Source: Ettlia oleoabundans (Eukaryota; Chlorophyta; Chlorophyceae; Chlamydomonadales). From it: 60,722 nt of DNA. The DNA is taken from positions 1-60,722 of the forward strand of contig JAAMXP010000504.1 in the NCBI GenBank assembly GCA_019693395.1, given 5' to 3'. Positions 12,648 through 22,931 of this stretch are shown one piece after another. Each line of letters starts with the position of its first letter. Position 1 is the first letter of the stretch. The translations under genes and the position numbers were made by a program. The notes beneath the pieces are model-generated. The model was not told the origin of the DNA. It saw only the letters and a list, made by a program, of their open reading frames with translations, and did not search any database.

Positions 12648-12992
12648 GTGCAACCACGGCAGCCTCCGTGCAGGCTGCCCCAAATTATGACTGACCCCCA
12701 CCCCACCCCACCGCCCACCCACCGTCTATTGCTACATTTCCAAAAGCCTCGAGATGTGTTTCCTTGACTCCTGTTTCGACCGTTGTATGGACACACTTGC
12801 TCCTCGACTGCATTGCCCCATGTGCTATGCATTTGGCTGCACCAGCGGCTCTTGCCACAGCTTGTATGACATAATATCAGTATGGAACATGTCAGTGCGT
12901 TTAATATGCCACCCAGTAAGTTAATATACAGGGACTACAGCTCTCGCGCTCACTCACTCAAATGCGCATACTATGCACCAGGCAAATGCTGC
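12648..12992. other. Intergenic between convergent genes: 3' UTRs
   Basis: A C-rich block (12690-12722) and AT-rich sequence near 12890-12935 are present. No gene or clear poly(A) motif was recognised. Confidence 0.35.
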
Positions 12993-14045
12993 CTACGTCA
13001 GGGCCAGGAAGCGGTGCAGCGCTCCCATTAACCGCGGCGGCCAGTGCTTTGTAGCGCCCACCCATTCCTGATCAGCAAACCTGCTATTAAACTCCATGGC
13101 TATTTCCCACTGCTGCTCTGCCTGCTGTAGCCGGGCAGGCCGCTCCACATACAATATGGCAGCCAGTGCAGCGTGCACCTCGGCATAGCCCCGCAACGCT
13201 ACTTCCAAATCTTCCAGTTGCAGAATGGCGTCGGAGGTTGACCCTGTCTGGTAGAGCATCAGCGCCCGCGCCAGCCTAGCGTATTCTGTTGTGGCAAAGT
13301 CTGAGGCAGATTGGCGGGGAGCACGACACAGCAGGGAATCAGAACAGCGTCTCGGGCGGCCCCGCTTGCAAACAAGCAAGGTCTCAATGCAGCATATGGC
13401 TGCCGAAAAGCAGTAAAGCGGGCTGACCTGGGAACTGGCGGACCACTTCTTCGAAGGCTGCCAATGCCGTGTCATAGTCACCCTCTGCTGCCGCTGCATT
13501 GCCTGCTGCCATGAACTGCTGCAGCCGCTGCAGCCGCTGTGGCACCGTCTCTGAATCATCAATAGGTTGTAATGCGGTGCCACGTGTTGGGTAGCGTGCT
13601 ACAGTCAAGGAAGCAGTCAGCATGACAGTGCATTGACCCCTGATGCCTCCAAATGACCCATCAGGCCAGGAGCTGGGAGTCAAGCCGTCATGCTGCACTC
13701 TGGCAACGCACACAGCAACATGAATGAGAGGTGGTGCAAGAGACCCCAAGCACCAAATCACAAGGTTGTACCTCCAAGCTGCCTCAGGGCCAAGGCTCGC
13801 TGCGTCTCCTCGTTGCTGGCTGCGCCCAGTGGAATGGACGCAGCAGCAGGCGGCGGCAGCGGCAGCGCAAGCACCGCGCTTGCCGCTAAACCCGCCAAGC
13901 ACAACTGTGCTGCCCTGCCGAGGTTGCTGCATTGCCACCACTCAGCAGGCCTCGCTGGGGTGGTTGCGCTGGGTGGCGGCATGTGAAGGTGCGCTGCGGA
14001 CTTGCAGGGGCCGGCCCAAAAGGAAGAACTTAGTAGGGAAACCAT
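12993..14045 (-). CDS. Thylakoid-lumen TPR-like protein (chloroplast lumen common family type)
   Basis: Exons 14045-13772, 13598-13428 and 13300-12993 give 250 residues. A Ser/Ala-rich N-terminus is followed by a hydrophobic segment (about residues 46-70, AAQLCLAGLAASAVLAL) ending in AAA, resembling a bipartite transit peptide for the thylakoid lumen. The mature part has a TPR-like helix pair (GDYDTALAAFEEVVRQFPG, formed at the second junction) and a conserved-looking C-terminal half with GYAEVHAALAA and TKHWPP motifs. This arrangement is known from plant chloroplast lumen TPR-like proteins; their molecular role is unclear. All junctions are GT-AG and in phase. Confidence 0.65.
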
Positions 14046-14743
14046 CAGTCAGATGATTAGTAACCAGGACAATGGCGCCGACAAAGGACTCCAATGGCCT
14101 TGGATCAGCAAATATTGGTGCTCCGAACGGAGGAAGGATGGCACTTGCTGTGTTGATCTCACTGCACCTGGCGTACCTTACTTATTCTCGCACCTAGAGT
14201 GTAGAAGCGACAAGAACGCCCGCGGAAACACGGCCTAACTACCCTCTCTTACGCGGCCCAGGGTGTAAGCCTGCCCGAGCGTCTGCTGCACTAGATTTAT
14301 CAAGGTAAGCGCCCCTTGCATCAGGGCCTCAGATAAGCCCAACAGTGCTCCAGCGGTCCCAGATCGCCTGGGACGCCTTTGACTCGCGTTGCTCGGGCCT
14401 GGCAAGGGTTACACCGCGTCTTAAACATGAGAGGGTTTGTTGTCATGCGCCGGCAGGCCGTGTGCCGCTTCCCAGCCAAAGGACCTACCGCGCTTCCACC
14501 GCCCTGCAGCGTGCCGCGTGTGCGGGCCCCGGTGGAATGGTTGCCGGCTTTCTGCTGTTCTCATCAATGTTCCACTCAGTTGTTACTGCTCACTGCTCCT
14601 ATCTTGTGCAAGTATAACACCACGCTTCACAACTGTTGTGACCTCTTCCTCTCGCTTCTCACCGCCCCGACGCCTTGTGCTGCCTGCCCCATGCAGCCGT
14701 CTGCGCCCCCGTCGGGCCCCAGGGGTGACAGCGTGCTGCCATC
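14046..14743. promoter_or_regulatory. Divergent intergenic region with promoters of lumen TPR and dynamin genes
   Basis: About 700 bases lie between two start codons. Open frames exist on the plus strand but carry no recognisable domain. The region upstream of the dynamin ATG is pyrimidine-rich, as in a leader or a 5' UTR intron. Confidence 0.4.
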
Positions 14744-17700
14744 ATGGATAGCGTGCTCAAGGCTGTCAACCGCGTGTCACAAATTGCGGCTCTCGCGGGC
14801 GACACGCAGGTTGGGGATGGCGGCAGCCTGCCCAGCCTGGCGCGCCAGCTGCCCAAAATTGTGGTGGTGGGCGGCCAGTCCAGCGGCAAATCGAGTGTGC
14901 TGGAGGCAGTGGTGGGCCGCGATTTTCTGCCACGCGGCATTGGCATAGTGACGCGGCGCCCGCTGGAGCTGCAGCTGGAGACGGCAGCAGATCCCAACGC
15001 GCGCGAGTATGGCGAGTTTGGGCATCTGGCTGGTCAAAAATTCTACGACTTTGGTGGGTTGCGCTGATGAGGGTGCAGTATGCTGCTAAACTGTGCATCA
15101 TGTATAGTAATGTTCGGGTGCTCGATGCAGTCCTACTGCTGGGTGTTAAGCAGGCTTAAAATTGAAACGTGACCAATGCTTGAGGGTGATGCATCGGCCG
15201 GGCTGTCTCCGCCACTACCGATCTGCCCTCAACTGATTGTTGCCCTATGGCCATTCTCTGTCTTTACAGAGGAGATCCGCAAGGAGATTGAGGCTGAGAC
15301 GGCACGGCACACGCAAAAGCGCGGCACAATTGTGTCCCCGGTGCCCATCACGCTACGTATCGTGTCGCCACAGCTGCCTGGCCTGTCCATGGTGGATATG
15401 CCTGGCCTCACCAAAGTGCCCATTGACGGCCAGCCCAAGAGCATAGTGCAAGAGCTGGAAAACATGGCACGGGACTATGTGAAGCACGAGAATGTCATTA
15501 TTCTGGCGGTCACACCGGCTAATGCTGACTTGGCAACTAGTGATGCACTGCGATTGGCGCGAGAGGTGGACCCAACCGGCGAACGCACAATAGGTGAGAT
15601 GTGGAGCGGTTGTATTTGTGTGCGATTGAGTTGCAGGCAGCAGGCGATGCACAGCATTGGCAGCCAGCCCGTGCTGCCAGGGTCTGTGGCAGGGATTAGT
15701 CCAACCCCGCAGGCCCACTATGATGCCTGCATTCTTGGCTCGCCTGTTGCACCTGGGGCAACCTGCCCGATAGTAGATGCAACTAGGCAGCCCAGGCAGC
15801 TGTGTTCGTATTTCAAGCATGTGGCTGACTGTCAAACCGACCTGCTTGCCCGGGTTTGACCCACCCACGCCTGCATGCTGCAGGTGTTCTCACCAAGATT
15901 GACATCATGGACCCAGGCACCAACTGCCGGGATGTCCTGGAGGGCCATTCCTACCAGCTGCGCAACGGGTGGATTGGTGTGGTCAACCGTGGCCAGGCCG
16001 ACATCAACTCGCGGGTGGGTGGGTGGTTGGCAGGGTGCAATGCCACTGGGTGGGTCTCCGGCTTGCCAGCTGGCGTGGCTGTGTCTGAATGTATTCTTAC
16101 TTCTGCCGACTTGAAAAATTTTACGGTCACACAAGCGCTGCTGGCCCTTCATTGTCTCATGCCTGCTTGCCTGCCGTTGCCTGCAGATGACGATGAAGGA
16201 TGCCCGCGCCAAAGAACTTTCCTTCTTCCATAGCAGCCGCGACTACACAGGGCTGAAGAACGTGGGCACAGGCTTCCTGTCCAATGAGCTCAGCGAAAAG
16301 CTGATCTCCAGCGTGCGGCGCCAACTGCCCAACATCTCCGGCTTCGTGAACAAGTCCATCATGGATCTGCAGAAGGAGCTGGAGGCCATGGGCGGCCCGG
16401 CAGCAACCTCACGCGGCGAGATGATCCACCTGGTGCTCACGCTGTGCCGCAAGTTCGAGACCGCCTTTGCAAAGCTTATAGATGGCGGCAAAGGAGGTGC
16501 GTACATCCTTGGGCCACTTTACGCGGTTGAGAGGGACGTGTGTTGCAAGTGGGGCATCACACATGCTACACATGCGGTACAGCTTGCCCGTCAGCGCCCA
16601 TCCTTACCAAGCTGTACAGCCTGCCTGCCTGCCTCCCTGGACCCTGCTTACTGCTGTCTTCGCTGCCTGTTCCTGTTCCCCATCACGTTCCCCATCATGC
16701 CCTGCCTGCCTCATCTGCAGGCGGAGAGCTGATCTTGACTGTGTTTGAGAAGCGGCTGCCCGACTCAATAGAAAAGCAGCCCTTCAAGAAGATCCTGGAG
16801 GTGGTGTATGTGAAGCGGGTGATTGAGGAGGCGGATGGTATCCAGCCGCACTTGGTGGCACCCGAGGCGGGATACCGGCGGCTGCTGGAGGAGGCGCTGG
16901 GATACCTCAAAGATCCCACTGAGAAGTCGGTGGAGGAGGTAAGTGGGTGCAGGGGGCTGGGGGAAGATAGCCTTAAAAAAGGCTGCTAGGTGGCATTTGC
17001 GGGCATTATAGCTGTGGCAGCATGGGGAGCAGAGCGAGAGTGGCACAGCTGGTGGGAGGATCATCCGGGCTGTACAGTTGTGATTGCTGGTGCTGCACCA
17101 GGCGCAATGTTCGTTTGAGCCTGTGGTGCTGGGATCACACCTGCACTTCATCCGTCACTCGCTGTGCCCTGCCTTCATCCTGCCACAGCTGTTCCAATTA
17201 CCACACCTGCTTAATGCCCCGTTGGTAGGTGTATGTGCTGCTGCGGCGCATGGTGGACAATGTGGCCAACGCCGATGAGGTGCGGGCACTGCGGCGCTAC
17301 CCCACGCTTCGCCGCGAGATTGTGACGGCAGCATACCACTCGCTGGAGAAGTTCAAGGTGGGTTTAGGGAGTTGATGTGGTGGTGTGCGGTGGTATGGTA
17401 CACCTACTTGCTGCGGATACCCGACCTGCCTGCCTGCGTGCTTGCCTAGCACCTGTTACGTAAGTCTGGCAGCCTTCCTCTTTGCCTTGCCACACAACCC
17501 TTGCCGCATTGTTTTTTATTCATCCCTTATCTTCCTGGTACTGGGTCATTATATACAGGAGGACACGCGCAAGATGGTGAACATCATGGTGGAGATGGAG
17601 CGTAACTACATCACCGCAGAGTACTTCCGTACCATTCAGGTGAGCTGCGGTGGGGCCATGCCTGGTGCAGGTGGTGGGGCGCTGGGTGGCGTGCTGTTCC

Positions 17701-18652
17701 GTTATGTTCTGCGTGTGTTGGTGTGATTGTGTGGCTATTTGCAACTATGCTGACTGCCAATGTTTGCTGAAGGTAATTTGTAGGCAGGATGAATAAGGGC
17801 CCAACCATTCTCGCTCCTGCGGTCAGCATTGTGCCAACACTGGCCCCACCCCACCCATCCATTCCAAGCGACAGAGAAGTAGTCTGCTTACTTCAAATTT
17901 CCCGGCTCCTTGTATTTTCCCTGCAGATGGGCAAGATGCCTGACGGCAAAGTGATGTACACGCTGGATGGGCGTCCTGTGACAGAGGAGCCGGAGGGCAG
18001 CCCAGAGGAAAAGCACTACAAGCGCATCATCAACCAGGTTCGTTCACATCAGCATTATCGGACGAGGTTAGGGTGCTGAGCTGTATCGCTTGGGGCTGCT
18101 TCGTCTGCTGCTGTGCGTGCGCTTGTGCATGCGCTAGGACTTCCGGAATTAGATTTGCTTGTTTCTCTGAACCAAATGCCATTGCATTTCTGCCTGCACT
18201 TGTTTTCCATTGTCGTGCAGGTGTCGGGTTATGTGCGCGAGGTGTGCCAGCAGCTGACACAGACGGTGCCCAAGGCAATCGTGCATTGCATGGTGCTGCA
18301 GGTGAGCATGCCGTGGCAGTGGCAGGAGGGCAGAGCAGACCTGAGACTTAGAGGGGGACTATGCCGCTATATGCTGCTTTAACCTAAATACGTAGAAAGG
18401 CCTCCGTACCTGCTCATTGATTTTATCTGTCAGGAGAGTTCATATTGTTGGCCCATGTTTGCCTTCCCATGCATCCAGTCCAAAGACAAGCTGCTCGAGG
18501 AGATGTCTGCCCATGTGGCTGGCGACCAGGATGCGGCGCTGAAGAGGCTGCTGGGTGAGGATGAGGCGGTGATGAAGCGGCGCGAGGCCCTCACACACAA
18601 GCTCGACATGCTGCGGCGTGCACAGGGGGAGCTGACGAGCGTGGATGTGTAG
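14744..18652 (+). CDS. DRP1: Dynamin-related GTPase, plant DRP1 type
   Basis: Ten exons (14744-15053, 15270-15593, 15884-16014, 16187-16496, 16721-16938, 17229-17357, 17559-17639, 17927-18037, 18221-18301, 18479-18652) give 622 residues, close to the ~610 of plant DRP1. GTPase motifs are intact: GGQSSGKS (43-50), the G2 Thr in VTRRP (Thr70), DMPG (146-149; DLPG is commoner) and TKID (215-218; TKLD is commoner). The stalk follows, and a GTPase effector domain ends the protein ([11 protein letters not shown] through [15 protein letters not shown]). There is no PH or Pro-rich domain, which separates DRP1 from DRP2 and classical dynamin. DRP1 proteins polymerise on membranes in endocytosis and cytokinesis. 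All introns are GT-AG. Confidence 0.92.
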
Positions 18653-18991
18653 GCTTGTGGATGGCAGAGCAGATTCTGCGCAGAACCTGTGAGCGGCGGG
18701 TTGGTGGCAATATGTTGGCAGAAGCGTGCTCTGCCCGCAACATGCTGGCCAGCCTTGCGACGCCATTTTATCTTCTGTCTGTGTTACTGTAATCACTTTG
18801 AGGAATGGACACGCCAGTTAGTTCTGTACTACTACGCTGTAAGGCTCATCCCCTTCTTTGAGCCGCAAGCGGCTCGAGTGGTAGTGTCGCCAGCGGGGCA
18901 AAGAGCGCCGCCAGCGTTGGTTTGTCATGTGGCCGTGAGGACTACAAGGACATTGTGTATGTCTGTGGCTTTTAAACCTATTCCTGCAAAT
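18653..18991. other. Intergenic: dynamin 3' UTR and peroxiredoxin promoter
   Basis: A TGTAA at 18788-18792 probably ends the dynamin transcript, leaving about 200 bases for the peroxiredoxin promoter and leader. The frame of the peroxiredoxin is open upstream of 18992 but has no family similarity there. Confidence 0.45.
18788..18792 (+). terminator. TGTAA polyadenylation motif of the DRP1 gene
   Basis: TGTAA lies 136 bases after the stop codon of the dynamin gene. Confidence 0.45.
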
Positions 18992-20256
18992 ATGGCGTTG
19001 CTCAGAAGACTGTCGCTGCGACTCACAAGATGGGGCCAACACCACAGCGGCAGTGGTAGCCTCCTGCAGCAGTGGGCCTTTTCCAGCGCGCAGCCTGCTG
19101 CTGCTGACAATCCCTTTTACGCCGTACCAGAGGGCCACCAACAGTCAGACCTGTCCTCGGAAGCCTGCCACATCGGGTTGTCACGGCGCAAGGACCTAAC
19201 ACTGCGCCAGGACGTCCGTTTGACGGTGAAAGGCGAGACAAAAACGCTGGCGGAGCTGCTCAAGGTGCGATGGAGGCTTGATGCTGCTGCCGCCAGTTGT
19301 GCCGCCTACCGATACATCAAGTATCCCTCTGCTGCGGCCGCCTGTAACCCCGATACGTCAATTATCCCTTTGCTGGGGCCGCCTGTAACCCGCCAGATGA
19401 GTGTGTGATGTGGAATGCAGGGCGAGAAAACTGTGGTTTTTGGCGTCCCTGACTGTGGCAAGGTTTGCAGCGAGCAGCATGTACCCAGTTTCCTGCAGCG
19501 CTGGGACGAGCTGCAACGGCTTGGGGTGTCAAAAATCCTGTGCGTTGCGGTAGGCGACCCTGCAGCAGCCGACAGTTGGGCGGAGAGGCTCAACTTGAGC
19601 GATGGCAGCAAGATCCAGGTGTGTGAGGGGCGGGCGGGGGAGGTGTGTGGAGTGGCACAAGTCGACGGTTGTGGTGCGCTTGCTGGATGGGAGGTTCCGC
19701 AGGCTCTATAACTGCTGCAAACAGGGACCGAGCTTCATCACAGCTTGTTGTCTGCTTCAGCCCTTCTTTGAGCACACTACAACCACTCCTTTTGCATTTT
19801 TGCTTGCCGCTGACTGCCATCTCGCTGCTGCACGAGCCAGCCCTGCAGACTTGCACTCGTGATTGCAACTGTAATATAGCTTACATTCTCACTGGGTTTT
19901 GCAGGTGGTGGCAGACACCACTGGTGCCTTCACGCGGTTCATGGGCGTTGAAATTTCGGCACCAGATGCACCGGGTCCGCGCAGCCAGCGGTATGCAGCG
20001 GTGGTGGACGATGGCGTGCTGCTTAAAGTGGTGAGTTGGGACAAAAGAACTGTCAATAGCCGCCGGAAAGAAGCATGGCCCGTTAGGCTTTGGCTTTGAC
20101 TTTTGGGAGCTTCAATGCTGTTGGACACTTTTGGTGGCTGCTCGGCATAGTACACCCTAATGTTCCCTGCTCCTGCAGTGCGTGGAGAAGTCGCCAGGAG
20201 AGGCCAGGGCCTCAAGTGCAGATTCAATTATCCAAGTGCTCAATGCCATGCACTAG
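18992..20256 (+). CDS. Type II peroxiredoxin-like protein, organelle-targeted, altered active-site motif
   Basis: Exons 18992-19264, 19421-19618, 19905-20030 and 20179-20256 give 224 residues. The Arg-rich, acid-free N-terminus (MALLRRLSLRLTRW) suggests a mitochondrial or plastid presequence. KTVVFGVP, CSEQHVPSF and the DTTGAFTRFMGVE segment follow the plant PRXII (PRXIIF-like) pattern, a family that reduces peroxides with glutaredoxin or thioredoxin. The presumed peroxidatic Cys107 and resolving Cys132 are 25 residues apart, as in type II enzymes. However, the usual PGAYTGVC-type segment is PDCGKVC: one residue is missing and the catalytic Thr is absent, with an extra Cys at 103. The segment lies inside one exon, so splicing cannot explain it. 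Activity is therefore doubtful. Confidence 0.8.
19301..19393 (+). repeat. Imperfect tandem repeat of ~41 bases in a peroxiredoxin intron
   Basis: Two and a bit copies of a unit containing CGATAC(A/G)TCAA, TATCCCT and G(G/C)GGCCGCCTGTAACC follow one another inside the first intron (19265-19420). The copies differ at several bases. Confidence 0.6.
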
Positions 20257-20382
20257 ACGGCTATTGTTGGTGAAGTGTAGGTTCAAACACTGCTACCATA
20301 AGTGCCCCATCCGCTGGTCCAACGCACCGATCAGAAGACTGATGGAGCATGGCCAGCACCAATTTTGCCTCTGCTTTTTGCG

Positions 20383-20387
20383 TTACA
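20383..20387 (-). terminator. TGTAA polyadenylation motif of the DRP2-like gene (minus strand)
   Basis: TTACA on the plus strand reads TGTAA on the minus strand, 245 bases after the minus-strand stop codon. Confidence 0.4.
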
Positions 20388-20477
20388 TTTGGTGCTTCTC
20401 TGCACAAATAAAAAAAACCCTGCAACAAGACGATTTATAAAAAGCCGTTCACGCCTACGGGCTTCCGTGCTGTGAAA

Positions 20478-20482
20478 TGTAA
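20478..20482 (+). terminator. TGTAA polyadenylation motif of the peroxiredoxin gene
   Basis: TGTAA lies 222 bases after the peroxiredoxin stop codon. Confidence 0.4.
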
Positions 20483-20631
20483 TCTACCATGTCAACCCTA
20501 TGAACGCTCAATCCACATGGTTTGCACCTGTGGGCATTGGAGCAACGCTAGGTATTTGCCATTGCAGCAATAATCGACAAAACAAGTTGGCCATAGGGAA
20601 ATACGTTATCGTTATATACCATACATATTGC

Positions 20632-22703
20632 TCAATCCAGCTTAGGTGGTGCGGCCCCGGGCAGCAGCAGTACAGCGAGCAGCGCCTGCCCCAGATCCTG
20701 GGGCCCATTCAGCAGCATGTTGGTGCTGATGATGCGCTGAGTGAGGCCCTGAAGCCTGGTGGAAGCTGCCTCCACGTACTCCCGTACCGCACAAATCACG
20801 CAGGCCAGCACAGCTGCCTCTTGAGGCGTCGGCTGCCGCTGGGCTGCCTGTGCCGTTATGGCAGCCAGCACCTCTTCAGCGCCTCCTGTCTCCTCATCGG
20901 CCTCACCACGCTCTGTCAAGCCAGGAGCCTCATGCCGCCCAGGGCTTGCATCTGACACATGTGTCTCGTCCTCTTCCAAAACCACAGCTGTGCTGATCTT
21001 ACGGGGCACTGGCTGTAATGCCATGCCGTCACGCGGTTCATCCTCGCTGCTGCCACTGTTGGCACTGTCAGAGCTGACGCCCTTGTGCAATGGGACCATG
21101 TGTGCCTGAGCTGCTATGACGGAGCTGTCTTGGCCGGTTTTCACTACTCCTGCTGCGGCGGCCTGCAGCTGCTGCACCCAGTTGGCCCTGGCTCCTGCAG
21201 AGCTGGTGCGCAGGGACATCACTCGGCTGCCGCCCTCCAGGCACAGCTGGAACATGTGGCCTGATTTCTTGACAGATGCTCCTGCATAAGAAACATGTCG
21301 GTAGGTAACCAGCTGGCATCACAGAACACGCAGGGAGAGCAAGAACTGTGGCTAGAAGCAAGGACATTCAGCAGCAGAAATGTGCGGGCATATACTTGAC
21401 AAGCATACCTGTGGCAGGCGGGTGCTGTAACACTTGAGCCCCAACCAGCGAAAAGGCTGACCCTACTGATTTCTCCCCAGGACTGTGCAGGTAAAGCAGG
21501 GTCTGCTGATCCCGGTCCAGCACAAACCAGCGGCGCTGCCAGCGGCCGTGCTTGGAGAGCTTGGCAAGTTCGCCCATAAACAGCTCAGCATCTGGAGCGC
21601 TCTTGTCAGCCTGCAGATGCCAGGATGGGGAAGGCAGGAGCAAGGTGGGAACGCACGGTCAGGGCAGAAGCAGGCAGTCAGGGTTTGATGTGATGGTATG
21701 TTCCACATGGCACAACCCTGCTATTCGCATACACAGCCAAGCAAGGCAGCAGCAAGCATGCAAGCATTCATATCAAATCAAAACAGCTGTCTTTTGAAAG
21801 TACCAGCGGTGCCTGCTTGGCTTCTGTTGAGTGAAGCTGAGGTGGGTTGAGGCCCACAGAGCTCTGCCCTGAGCCTTGCTCCTCAGCGGCAGAACTCAGC
21901 AGCTGCAGCAGGCGGCCACGTAGGGCGCCAAAGTGCTGCTGCTCGGGATAGCACTGCTCCGCAAGGAGCAGGCTCATGAGCTGGTGGTGCGCCTCGTCAT
22001 GCCAGGCGCCAATGCAGTCCCTGGCAGTATCCAGCAGTTGCTGTTGCAGGTACTCTGGGGTGTTTTGCAGGCACGAGCTTGCATGCTCTGCTGCAAGAAG
22101 CAGCGCGGCGTGCACAGCAGCAGCCGAATCCTCCATTGGCTTGCTGCAGGCAGTGAGCAACAGGTTGGAGTGCCACCACCACCACCCATGTGATAGGGCA
22201 AGTTGGTATCGGCCACACCTGTACAGAGCCAGAGCTTCCTTGATCAGCATTCGCACCCCCGGCTCGGGTGCAATCAGCCAGGGCTGGCATCCATTCGACT
22301 GATTGAGGATGCTGAAAGCGTTGCGCTCTGATAGCAGCGCATCCAGGTCAGCGGCTGTAAATGCCGCTGACAGATGGGGTGCAGACAGCCGTGCAGTCAG
22401 TGCGGAGCGCACTTCTGCCTTCGTAACCAATGCTTGGGAAAAGTAGCGGGCGAACTTGGAGCAGGCTGGAGGCACCTGCAGAAAGGAAGCAAGCCGATGA
22501 GGCCAACCGCCAGAGACACGACTGGCATGTGGAGGAAGACTGGGGAGGTAGCCGGGGTTGCTGCCGGTGAGCGACAGCAGGCCTACCTGGAGGAACATTT
22601 CGCTAGATGCGGACGTTTGTGAAGCTTCTCTGGCATCCTCTTTGTTGGCTGATAACGTGCCCCCCTCTTGTTGGGGCCACGGGTGCGGAACGCTGTCCGC
22701 CAT
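20632..22703 (-). CDS. DRP2-like dynamin fragment protein: stalk, PH and GED-like regions without a GTPase domain
   Basis: Exons 22703-22587, 22475-22219, 22143-21804, 21610-21409 and 21281-20632 give 521 residues. Residues ~95-235 match the second half of the plant DRP2 stalk: GCQPWLIAPEPGVRMLIKEA, a DSAAAVHAALL helix and a YLQQQLL...AHHQLMSLLLAEQ...PEQQHF pattern. Residues ~240-365 form a PH domain (ELAKLSKHGRWQRRWFVLD). After a Ser/Glu-rich linker a GED-like helix (AVREYVEAASTRLQGL) ends the protein. DRP2 normally starts with a ~300-residue GTPase domain; none is present, and only 228 bases separate this ATG from the next gene. The frame is intact, so it may be a working GTPase-less membrane-binding partner or a recent 5' truncation. 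The first 39 residues match nothing. Confidence 0.7.
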
Positions 22704-22885
22704 TCGTGCTGATTGAACGCTCGTAGGAGTGGTTGATGTGGAAAACTCGCTTTCAAGGCATTACAACCAGTGGAACTGTTGGCTGCCCAAGTGCGCGCGG
22801 TTCGGCAGTCCAAGGCCGCCTAGGACGGTACTGCCATGCTGCCAGCGGGGGATGCAGTACAAAGCGCCCCAAATTGCGAGAGGGT

Positions 22886-22890
22886 TTACA
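22886..22890 (-). terminator. TGTAA polyadenylation motif of the BOP1 gene (minus strand)
   Basis: TTACA on the plus strand, 42 bases past the BOP1 stop on the minus strand; a second copy is at 22761-22765, only 58 bases before the DRP2-like ATG. Confidence 0.35.
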
Positions 22891-22931
22891 TATGACGGCT
22901 TAATGAATGTCGCAGCAGGCAGGTTAACTGC

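Larger units (their letters stand above)
20257..20631. other. Convergent intergenic region with crossing poly(A) signals
   Basis: Holds the 3' UTRs of the peroxiredoxin (plus) and the DRP2-like gene (minus). The plus-strand signal lies beyond the minus-strand one, so the transcripts should overlap. Confidence 0.45.

Noticed and set aside
19421..19618. Peroxiredoxin motif defect as a splicing artefact
   Set aside because: The altered loop is in the middle of a single exon with no alternative boundary nearby that restores the Thr.
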